Assembly: GCA_050701795.1 (NCBI GenBank)
Contig: JBOGDK010000166.1
Coordinates: forward strand, 1-9,618
DNA length: 9,618 nt
Direction: 5' to 3'
Source: WHSM01 sp050701795
Lineage (GTDB): Bacteria > Actinomycetota > Actinomycetes > Mycobacteriales > Micromonosporaceae
Below are positions 1 to 5,402 of the stretch, piece by piece. The notes under the pieces were generated by a model. It was not told the DNA's origin. It saw nothing but the letters and a program-made list of their open reading frames with translations, and did not search any database. Made by a program: the position numbers and the translations under genes. Each line of letters begins with the position of its first letter. The stretch's first letter is position 1.

Positions 1-1
1 C

Positions 2-123
2 TCGATGGCGGAGGCGAACTCCCGCGGCAAGGTACGTATGGAAGGCAAGGACACGTCATGGCCGACGGCGACGTGGTCGCATCCCATTTCCAACAGACAT
101 CAGGGACCGGTGACAAGAAGTAG
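2..123 (+). pseudogene. ychF: 3' remnant of a ychF-like GTPase/ATPase gene, frameshifted
   Basis: Only the tail of this gene lies in the window. Reading from base 2 gives SMAEANSRGKVRMEGKD up to base 52. Reading from base 55 in the next frame gives VMADGDVV. Joined with one missing base these resemble the C-terminal TGS-domain end of YchF, where the family usually reads ...GKVRxEGKDYVMxDGDVVEFRFNV. One lost base between 52 and 53 (GAC-nAC-GTC) would explain the break. The last residues also differ: instead of EFRFNV the restored frame reads ASHFQQ and stops at the TAG at 121-123. Without correction the upstream frame runs on to the TGA at 170-172 and adds about 40 unrelated residues. The second deviation argues for real decay rather than a lone sequencing error, but both are possible. 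The family call rests on about 25 residues. Confidence 0.55.
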
Positions 124-284
124 CCCTACTGGAGATCGTGTACAGCCACCGCGCGCCCGGAACGCTGGCTGATCCCTGGTCGCAGTTGTTGCCATGGCGA
201 TCGGCGGGAGCACCTGACCAGAAGTCACCCAGCGTGATGAGATAGGCGTGTGTGGTCATCGCGCTGTCCGGCGAAGGGGTAGCC

Positions 285-698
285 ATGGCGGATCATCCAC
301 ATCTGGAAACCTTCCGTCGGGTGTACGAGGCGTTCAGCGGCGGTGACATGGCGACGTTGCGGACGCTGCTCGCCGAGGACGTGGTGTGGCACACGCCAGG
401 GCGGCACCCGATCGCGGGAGACTACACAGGACGGCAAGCCACCCTGGACTCGTTCGAACGGGAGCTGGAGCTCTCGGGCGGCACCTACGCGGTCGCCGTA
501 CACGACGTGCTTGCCAACGACGCGCACACCGTCGCGTTGCTGCACGTCACTGCCGAGCGGGAGCAGAAGCGACTCGACCAGGATTACGCGCTCGTGTTCC
601 ACATCCGGGACGGGGTGATCAACGAAGCGTGGGAGCTCTGGACCGATCAGGCGGCGTGCGACAGGTTCTGGTCCGACGCCGCGATCGGTCGCCGCTGA
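285..698 (+). CDS. SnoaL-like / NTF2-like nuclear transport factor 2 family protein
   Basis: The product is 137 residues, the usual size for a single SnoaL-like (cone-shaped alpha+beta, NTF2-fold) domain. Family hallmarks are the N-terminal helix with FRRVYEAFSGGDMATLRTLLAEDVVWH (here residues 10-36), a HPIAGDYTG loop after the first strand, and the closing strands YALVFHIRDGVINEAWEL around residues 101-118. Members include polyketide cyclases, ketosteroid-isomerase-like enzymes and many proteins of unknown role, so no reaction can be assigned. ATG 285 is preferred over the upstream in-frame GTG at 252 because GAAGGGG at 273-279 lies five bases before it. The stop is eight bases from the stop of the convergent reductase-like gene, with no obvious terminator between them. 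The protein is probably cytosolic: no signal peptide or membrane segment is visible. Confidence 0.85.
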   Translation: MADHPHLETFRRVYEAFSGGDMATLRTLLAEDVVWHTPGRHPIAGDYTGRQATLDSFERELELSGGTYAVAVHDVLANDAHTVALLHVTAEREQKRLDQDYALVFHIRDGVINEAWELWTDQAACDRFWSDAAIGRR

Positions 699-706
699 GG
701 CTGGGT

Positions 707-1267
707 TCAGGCCCGCGGGATGTCCTTTCCGGTCGGTCGGTACTCAGCCAGCAGCACCCGACCGTCCAACGCCCGGTGCTCGACCAGTTCGAGATCGGCA
801 GCTGCCATGTCCGCGAAGAACGGCTCGCGTCCCGAGTCTCCGGCGATCAAGGGGAACGTCACCAGCCTGATCCGGTCCGCCAACCCGGTATCGGCGAGTT
901 GTCTGGCCAGCGAGAGGCTCCCCATGGTGCGCAGGGGGACGTCGTTGTCGGCCTTCATCCGTCGGATGTCCGTGACGAGATCACGGCAGATCCGGGTATT
1001 GGGCCATGCCGCCTGCCGCAACGTACGGCTGAACACCACCTTCCGCAGCTCCGTCATCCGTCGCCAGGACTCGTCACGAGCCGCGTCGGGGATTCCCGCG
1101 AGGGCTTCATAGGTCCGCCTGCCGAAGACCACGACCTGTGGTGCGGCCAGTTCAGTGGTGATCCACTCTTCCAGCTCCGGGCCGAGATAGCCGAAGTATC
1201 CCGGGGAGGTCGCCCCCCTGGCCCACCCGTCGACCGAGATGAAGATGTCGACTGTCAACGTACCCAT
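707..1267 (-). CDS. Dihydrofolate-reductase-family protein (RibD C-terminal fold)
   Basis: A 186-residue, single-domain, probably cytosolic protein of the DHFR/RibD-C superfamily, which binds NADPH. Visible hallmarks are the first strand and loop (TVDIFISVDGWARG, residues 5-18), GRRTYE (49-54, the nucleotide-binding segment), KVVFSRTL (76-83), a glycine-containing helix MGSLSLARQLADTGLADRI (115-133) and PLIAGDSGREPFF (139-151). Actinomycete genomes carry many such paralogs with unknown substrates. It is unlikely to be the housekeeping DHFR because the classical folate-pocket sequence is not recognisable. ATG 1267 is chosen because AGGAAGGAA lies just upstream on this strand; the longer open frame up to 1450 crosses the putative operator and lacks domain sequence. 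The gene is divergent from the YcaQ-family gene and shares with it a 185-bp regulatory spacer. Confidence 0.85.
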   Translation of the reverse strand: MGTLTVDIFISVDGWARGATSPGYFGYLGPELEEWITTELAAPQVVVFGRRTYEALAGIPDAARDESWRRMTELRKVVFSRTLRQAAWPNTRICRDLVTDIRRMKADNDVPLRTMGSLSLARQLADTGLADRIRLVTFPLIAGDSGREPFFADMAAADLELVEHRALDGRVLLAEYRPTGKDIPRA

Positions 1268-1315
1268 GGCAGTTCCTTCCTGGTGGATACCGGCAGCGGC
1301 GACCCCAACGGCCGT

Positions 1316-1342
1316 TACAGGTGCAACCCGGGTGCACCTGTA
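1316..1342. promoter_or_regulatory. Perfect 10+10 bp inverted repeat, candidate operator
   Basis: The left arm TACAGGTGCA (1316-1325) and right arm TGCACCTGTA (1333-1342) are exact reverse complements around a 7-base spacer ACCCGGG. The site lies 49 bases upstream of the reductase-like start and 110 bases upstream of the YcaQ-family start. Immediately to its left and sharing base 1316 is a 10-bp perfect palindrome, AACGGCCGTT (1307-1316). The length and symmetry suit a dimeric regulator. No regulator gene lies nearby, so its identity is unknown. Confidence 0.55.
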
Positions 1343-1439
1343 TGGGTGTATGGACCAGGGCAGACGGCAGAACTCATCGGTTGCCGGGCACTTCGCCGCC
1401 CGCACCCGTCCGCGCCGCGTGATTGACAGACCCGTGGCA

Positions 1440-1452
1440 TAGCCTCCCATCC
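1440..1452 (+). promoter_or_regulatory. Possible -10 element for leaderless transcription of the YcaQ-family gene
   Basis: TAGCCT at 1440-1445 fits the actinobacterial TANNNT -10 pattern. It lies seven bases before the GTG at 1453, the geometry expected when transcription begins at the start codon. No Shine-Dalgarno sequence precedes that GTG, which agrees with a leaderless message. A perfect TTGACA sits at 1423-1428, but only 11 bases separate it from TAGCCT, so the two do not make a standard -35/-10 pair. Confidence 0.3.
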
Positions 1453-2562
1453 GTGACCGTCCATGAGCTTTCCCGCGCCGACGCTCGCCGCATCGCCGTA
1501 CGCGCCCAGATGTGTGACCACAAGCGGCCGTCCGGGTTGCTCGACATGGTGCGCCGGTTCACCCTGCTGCAGATCGACCCCACCGCCGCCATCGCCCCCA
1601 ACGCCGACCTGGTGGCGTGGAGCAGGCTCGGGTCGTCCTACTCGCCTGCTGAGTTGGTTGCGGCATTGGAAGACCGCTCGCTGATCGAGCTGCGGGCACT
1701 GATCCGGCCCAGCGAAGACCTGGCGCTGTATCGCGCTGAGATGGCGCAGTGGCCGGGGCGCGGGGAGCTGAAGGAGTGGCAGCACTCCCTCCGCGACTGG
1801 GTGAAGGCCAACGACGCGTCTCGCCGGGACATCTTCGACCGGCTCGGCTCTTCGGGCCCGCTGCCCTCCCGGGACCTTCCGGACACCTGCGAGAAGCCCT
1901 GGTCGTCGACGGGGTGGACGAACAACCAGAACGTCATCAAGCTCCTCGACCTCATGGTGCAGCGCGGGGAGGTCGCGGTAGCCGGGCGCAAGGGCCGGGA
2001 GCGGCTGTGGGACCTGGCTACCAAGGTCTACCCCGACGATCCGGTGGTCCCGGTCCCCGACGCCCTCCGGATCCGCAACGAACGACGGCTGCGGGCGCTG
2101 GGCATCGCCCGCTCCAAGGCTCCTGTGATGCCGATGGAGCCGATCGAGGTCGGTGAGGTGGGCGAGCCGGCTGTGGTGGACGGGGTGAAAGGCCAGTGGC
2201 GGGTCGACCCTTCGCTGCTGGGCCAGCCATTCTCGGGACGGGCGGCCTTGCTGTCCCCGTTCGACCGGCTGCTACACGACCGGAAGCGGACGATGGAGAT
2301 CTTCGAATTCGACTACCAGTTGGAGATGTACAAACCCGCCGCCAAGCGCCGTTGGGGTTATTTCGCGCTCCCGATCCTGTACGAGGACCGGTTGGTCGGG
2401 AAGCTCGACGCCACCGCCGACCGTAAAGCCGGGGCGCTGAAGGTCAACGCGATCCACCAGGACGTGACGTTCACCGCGGCGATGACCGCAGCGGTGCGCC
2501 GCGAGATCGAGGACCTGGCTCACTGGCTCAGGCTGCACCTCACGCTGCCCACCTCGCTCTGA
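1453..2562 (+). CDS. YcaQ/AlkZ-family DNA glycosylase (winged-helix, HTH_42)
   Basis: A 369-residue protein of the family built from tandem winged-helix domains that excises alkylated or crosslinked bases. It starts TVHELSRADARRIAVRAQ, the usual family beginning, which is why GTG 1453 is chosen over the TTG at 1423. The catalytic-loop motif is FTLLQIDPT, with Q40-I41-D42, so it carries the Q-aliphatic-D version seen in E. coli YcaQ rather than the Q-x-Q of AlkZ. Further family features are LSPFDRLLHDRKR (267-279) and, near the C-terminus, YKPAAKRRWGYFALPIL followed by DRLVGKLDA. YcaQ repairs nitrogen-mustard interstrand crosslinks and AlkZ protects a producer from azinomycin. Here a role in repair of bulky or crosslinked DNA damage is inferred. 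No toxin cluster is visible beside it. The start may be leaderless. Confidence 0.85.
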   Translation: MTVHELSRADARRIAVRAQMCDHKRPSGLLDMVRRFTLLQIDPTAAIAPNADLVAWSRLGSSYSPAELVAALEDRSLIELRALIRPSEDLALYRAEMAQWPGRGELKEWQHSLRDWVKANDASRRDIFDRLGSSGPLPSRDLPDTCEKPWSSTGWTNNQNVIKLLDLMVQRGEVAVAGRKGRERLWDLATKVYPDDPVVPVPDALRIRNERRLRALGIARSKAPVMPMEPIEVGEVGEPAVVDGVKGQWRVDPSLLGQPFSGRAALLSPFDRLLHDRKRTMEIFEFDYQLEMYKPAAKRRWGYFALPILYEDRLVGKLDATADRKAGALKVNAIHQDVTFTAAMTAAVRREIEDLAHWLRLHLTLPTSL

Positions 2563-2621
2563 CACCTTCGGTGCCCGCCCGCACCAGAAGTTCTGCTCCA
2601 TGGTGAACGCGGTGTCATGAA

Positions 2622-2638
2622 GGCGACGTTCCGTCGCC
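2622..2638 (+). terminator. Hairpin, possible terminator of the YcaQ-family gene
   Basis: GGCGACG (2622-2628) and CGTCGCC (2632-2638) form a perfect 7-bp stem with a TTC loop, 60 bases after the stop codon. A GC palindromic run of GGCC repeats follows. There is no T tract, which is common for actinobacterial terminators. Confidence 0.4.
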
Positions 2639-2957
2639 GGCCGGCCGGGACACGCGGGCTGGGCGTGCCGGGTTTCGCCCCGCGTCGTACCTGAAATCGT
2701 CCGGAATCGCGCCAGTTGTCAGGTTGTACTGATCCTTCTCTACAGTGGACCGCTCAACTGTCCTGTGGGAAACTCCGGAATTACATCGGCTCAGTACACC
2801 TCGGCCCCCACGGCAATGCCGCCGCCCCCAGCGAACGCCTCGAGCCCACGTCGGCCGCAATGGCTGACGGTGGTACGGGTGAGCACCGGTCAGGCTCCGG
2901 CGAAGGCTGTGGGCATGGCCGGTCGTCATGGATGGATGTCCGATACCTGGAGTGGAT
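2639..2957 (+). other. Intergenic leader region before the chorismate lyase-like gene
   Basis: No convincing gene is seen here. Several open frames cross the stretch on both strands, but none has a ribosome binding site or recognisable domain. The region holds one promoter-like pair near 2716-2746 and short inverted repeats around it: CAGTTG (2713-2718) with CAACTG (2755-2760), and ACAGT (2742-2746) with ACTGT (2757-2761). If that promoter is used, the transcript has an untranslated leader of roughly 200 bases. No known riboswitch was recognised. A nine-codon frame from ATG 2932 ends at 2961 and overlaps the GTG start of the next gene by GTGA, so a short coupled leader peptide is possible. 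Confidence 0.4.
2716..2746 (+). promoter_or_regulatory. Candidate promoter for the chorismate lyase-pobA operon
   Basis: TTGTCA (2716-2721) and TACAGT (2741-2746) resemble -35 and -10 elements, with TACAGT fitting TANNNT. The spacer is 19 bases, longer than the usual 17; such long spacers are typical of promoters needing an activator such as a MerR-family protein. Transcription would begin near 2753. Confidence 0.3.
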
Positions 2958-3566
2958 GTGACCACGCTCGAAGGGCCATCTTCGCCGCAGACCCGGATGT
3001 TGCTGGCTAGCGAAGGGTCGACTACGACGCTGCTCCAGGCCCTGGTCGGTGAGCGGCTGGAACTGCGCCTCGACGAGTTGTCCGACAGCACGGTCGGTGA
3101 GGCGTACGAGGCAGCCCGGCGGGCGCTCGGCGTCGAGAAGGAAACCCCCGTTCTGGTACGCAGGTCCGCGCTGGTCACCGCGTCCGGCGTGGAGATTTCC
3201 CGCAATGTCGTGGTGGCCCAGGGTCCGTTCACCGGTGTGGTGGGCCATGTCCTGACCTCCACTGAGCCGATCGGCCGGGTCATGAACGGCAGCCGCGCTG
3301 GACACCGCCGGATTCTGCTCGAGTCCGGCTGGTCCACCTGGGGCGATGCTCCCTGCGCTTTCAAGTCGTACCTGATCGTCGAGGACGACCAGCCCACGAT
3401 CTACGTTTTCGAACGGTTCAACCCGCGGTTCATCCCGACGGAGGGGTATCCGGTGGTCCGGCAGCGGTCCCCGAACGACGCGCTGGTCCGGCCCCCTAAG
3501 CAGCCCGGCAAGGACCGTCCCCCGGCGGGCACGAAGTGGACCGTGAGGAAGGCGAAGTGGCGATGA
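2958..3566 (+). CDS. Chorismate pyruvate-lyase-like protein (4-hydroxybenzoate synthase family)
   Basis: A 202-residue protein resembling the chorismate lyase family that includes M. tuberculosis Rv2949c (199 residues) and, more distantly, UbiC. Such enzymes split chorismate into 4-hydroxybenzoate and pyruvate in the cytosol. Aligning by eye with UbiC, MLLASEGSTTTLLQAL (14-29) matches the N-terminal helix region, VLVRRSALV (65-73) places R68 at the catalytic Arg76, EPIGRVM (103-109) matches TPLGRYL, and YVFERFNP (149-156) places E152 at the catalytic Glu155. The fold is shared with UTRA ligand domains of GntR regulators, but no HTH domain is present. GTG 2958 is chosen for the TGGAG at 2948-2952; ATG 2928 is in frame but lacks such a site. 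The stop overlaps the pobA start (ATGA), so the two are translationally coupled. Confidence 0.75.
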   Translation: MTTLEGPSSPQTRMLLASEGSTTTLLQALVGERLELRLDELSDSTVGEAYEAARRALGVEKETPVLVRRSALVTASGVEISRNVVVAQGPFTGVVGHVLTSTEPIGRVMNGSRAGHRRILLESGWSTWGDAPCAFKSYLIVEDDQPTIYVFERFNPRFIPTEGYPVVRQRSPNDALVRPPKQPGKDRPPAGTKWTVRKAKWR

Positions 3567-4738
3567 GCCTGCGTACCGGCGTGGCGATTCTGGGTGCCGG
3601 GCCGGCAGGTCTGCTGGTGGCCAACATCCTGGCTGATCGTGGTGTCGACTGTCTGATCCTGGAACGGCATTCGCGTCAGTACATCGAACAGCGTCCACGG
3701 GCCGGGCTGATCGAGCACCGGGCGGTGACCAGCCTGACTGAGTACGGCCTCGCGGACCGGCTCCGGGTGGAGGGGGCGCAACACGTCGCGTGTGAGTTCC
3801 GGATCGCCGGGGGACGGTACGTCGCCGACTACGGCGCCCTCACAGGTGGCCGGATGCACTACGTGTATCCGCAGCAGGAGCTGGTCAAGGACATGGTGGC
3901 CGGGTACCTGAAAAAGGGCGGCGAGATCCGGTTCGAAGCGGAGGCAGTCGGCGTCGAGGATCTGGACGGCCGGCCGGTGGTGGCGTTCACCGCCGGCGGC
4001 GGGACGGAGACCGTGGAGTGTGACATCGTGGCGGGCTGCGACGGCTTCCACGGGGCGGCACGTCGCAGTATCCCGGCCGGAGCCGGGGAGGCGTACGAGT
4101 ACCGCCACGGGTACGGGTGGCTCGCCGTACTGGCGGAGGCTCCGCCGTCGACCCGGAACATCATCTACGCCCTGCACCCGGACGGGTTCGCCGGACACAT
4201 GCTGCGTTCCCGTACGGTCAGTCGCTTCTACCTGCAGGTGCCGGCCGGTGAACCGGTGGCCCACTGGCCGGACGAGCGGATCTGGTCTGCGTTGCGTACC
4301 CGGCTGGCGACCTCGGACGACTGGACGCTGCAGGACGGGCCGATCATCGACAAGGGCGTCCTGGACATGCGGAGCTGGGTGGGGGAGCCGATGCAGTTCG
4401 GCAACCTCTACCTGGCGGGGGACGCCGCGCACATCCTCACCCCGGCCGGCGCGAAGGGTATGAACCTGGCCTTGGGCGACGCCCGGGAGCTGGCGCTCGG
4501 GCTGGTGGACCGCTTCCGCGATGGGGACGGCACGCGGCTGGAGGCGTACTCGGCGACCCGGCTGCCGGTCGTCTGGCGGGAGCAGGAATTCTCGACCTGG
4601 CTGCTGAACCTGTTACACGGTACGGGCGACCACGACCAGCCCCGCCCGTTCGCGGATCGGCTACGCCGGGTGGCGATCGAGCAGATCACGGGCGAGTCTC
4701 CACGCGCCCGGTCGTTCGCGGCGAGCTACGTCGGCTAG
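3563..4738 (+). CDS. pobA: 4-hydroxybenzoate 3-monooxygenase (PobA)
   Basis: A 391-residue class A flavoprotein hydroxylase that uses FAD, NADPH and O2 to convert 4-hydroxybenzoate to 3,4-dihydroxybenzoate. It matches the Pseudomonas enzyme along its length (394 residues). Visible motifs: FAD-binding VAILGAGPAGLL (7-18), the RPRAG segment (44-48), the DG motif CDGFHG (159-164) and GDAAH (286-290) followed by PAGAKGMNLA. Active-site equivalents retained are Y202 (Tyr201), R215 (Arg214), R221 (Arg220), Y223 (Tyr222), P294 (Pro293), N301 (Asn300) and Y389 (Tyr385). The position of Ser212, a substrate-carboxylate ligand, is Met213 here. R35 and Y40 match helix residues linked to NADPH preference. 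ATG 3563 overlaps the previous stop by four bases and has GAGGAAGG upstream. No pca ring-cleavage genes lie in the window, and the operon partner makes its substrate, suggesting a biosynthetic role. Confidence 0.92.
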   Translation: MSLRTGVAILGAGPAGLLVANILADRGVDCLILERHSRQYIEQRPRAGLIEHRAVTSLTEYGLADRLRVEGAQHVACEFRIAGGRYVADYGALTGGRMHYVYPQQELVKDMVAGYLKKGGEIRFEAEAVGVEDLDGRPVVAFTAGGGTETVECDIVAGCDGFHGAARRSIPAGAGEAYEYRHGYGWLAVLAEAPPSTRNIIYALHPDGFAGHMLRSRTVSRFYLQVPAGEPVAHWPDERIWSALRTRLATSDDWTLQDGPIIDKGVLDMRSWVGEPMQFGNLYLAGDAAHILTPAGAKGMNLALGDARELALGLVDRFRDGDGTRLEAYSATRLPVVWREQEFSTWLLNLLHGTGDHDQPRPFADRLRRVAIEQITGESPRARSFAASYVG

Positions 4739-4769
4739 GGTGCCACCGTCATTGGCCAGATCGGTGTAG

Positions 4770-4786
4770 GCCGAGCGTCGCTCGGC
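4770..4786 (+). terminator. Hairpin terminator after pobA
   Basis: GCCGAGC (4770-4776) and GCTCGGC (4780-4786) form a perfect 7-bp stem with a GTC loop, 31 bases past the pobA stop. There is no T tract. Its position between convergent genes fits a terminator. Confidence 0.5.
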
Positions 4787-4831
4787 GAGCTGTCCCGATT
4801 CCTTGAGGCGTAGCAGGACCACCTGTCCGTA

Positions 4832-4848
4832 AGGACGGGAGACGTCCT
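4832..4848 (-). terminator. Hairpin at the end of the pterin-dehydratase-like gene
   Basis: AGGACG (4832-4837) and CGTCCT (4843-4848) can pair around a 5-base loop, overlapping the stop codon of the leftward gene. A GTCC/GGAC pair (4825-4836) offers an alternative fold. It is short, so only a weak terminator call. Confidence 0.3.
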
Positions 4849-5164
4849 AAGCCGACTCAGCGCGGTCGCTCGGGGAGATCCGAGTGACGGTGCGGTACGC
4901 GTCTTCAATGCGGGCGGCGAGTGCCACCTCGCGGGCCGTCAAGCCACCGTCGTTGTCGCAGATCCGTACGTGGGTACGTCCGTCGACCCGCCTGATGTCG
5001 GCGCGGAGGTGCAGAGCGTCGGCGCACACCTTCGCGCGTTCGGTGAGGTCCGCGTGTTGTGAATCGTCGATGTCGAGCGTCCGGCGGATCTCGTGGTGGT
5101 CACCCGACCAACCCGCCAGCTGTTCCAGTGCGTCGTTCAGGAAATCCTGTCCGAACGCCGCCAT
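4847..5164 (-). CDS. Pterin-4a-carbinolamine dehydratase-like protein, catalytic motif altered
   Basis: A 105-residue cytosolic protein with the length and outline of the PCD/DCoH family: an N-terminal helix ending in LEQLAGW (13-19), a strand EIRRTLDI (25-32), the helix TERAKVCADALHL (41-53), a strand THVRI (64-68) and the terminal GGLTAREVALAARIEDA (73-89), very typical of the family. The family recycles 4a-hydroxytetrahydropterin. The diagnostic DHHPE segment aligns with LHLRA (51-55), so at most one of the two catalytic histidines (H52) remains, and the later His of THDAGGL is replaced (CDNDGGL). The HH at 23-24 lies in the first strand and is not the catalytic pair. It may be inactive or have another role. 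ATG 5164 is preceded by GGGAGGA at good spacing; longer frames lack this. It is convergent with pobA. Confidence 0.6.
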   Translation of the reverse strand: MAAFGQDFLNDALEQLAGWSGDHHEIRRTLDIDDSQHADLTERAKVCADALHLRADIRRVDGRTHVRICDNDGGLTAREVALAARIEDAYRTVTRISPSDRAESA

Positions 5165-5315
5165 TGAGTCCTCCCGGGCATCGTTGCCATCGGCTCGTGA
5201 CCAAATCGTCTCGGGTCCGTTATCTGCGGTGCCCCGAGTGTGCATGGTCATCGCTACTGTGTCCACGCCCACAAACCTCGCGAGCCGGACGTACGGGACG
5301 CGGTTACCACAGCCC

Positions 5316-5332
5316 GTTGCCGATCTGGCAAC
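5316..5332. promoter_or_regulatory. 6+6 bp inverted repeat between divergent genes
   Basis: GTTGCC (5316-5321) and GGCAAC (5327-5332) are exact reverse complements around GATCT, in the 238-bp spacer between the pterin-dehydratase-like gene and the Nudix gene. It could be an operator or a small hairpin. No clear -35/-10 pair was found beside it. Confidence 0.3.
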
Positions 5333-5402
5333 CTTGAGCGCCGTGCATAGCGAACCGACTGAATCGAACTCTGTACCGGCGGTGATTCCTGTGGCGTCAT
5401 CG

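Noticed and set aside
386..1426. A 346-codon + strand frame across the SnoaL-like gene and the reductase-like gene
   Set aside because: It overlaps two well-supported genes in other frames, is rich in Arg/Pro/Gly as expected of GC shadows, and contains no recognisable domain.
1423..1452. TTGACA at 1423-1428 as the -35 box of the YcaQ-family gene
   Set aside because: At 16-18 bases downstream there is no TANNNT-like element, and the nearest one, TAGCCT, is only 11 bases away.
2765..3010. 81-codon + strand frame overlapping the chorismate lyase-like start
   Set aside because: It begins with GTG lacking a ribosome binding site, is Pro/Ala/Ser-rich without a domain, and overlaps 50 bases of a supported gene.
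2958..3566. GntR-family transcription regulator (UTRA ligand domain)
   Set aside because: The fold is shared, but there is no N-terminal winged-helix DNA-binding domain, and the Arg and Glu of chorismate lyase are in place.
4847..5164. Pterin recycling partner for the neighbouring hydroxylase
   Set aside because: PobA uses FAD, not pterin. The genes are convergent with hairpins between them, and the dehydratase motif is altered.
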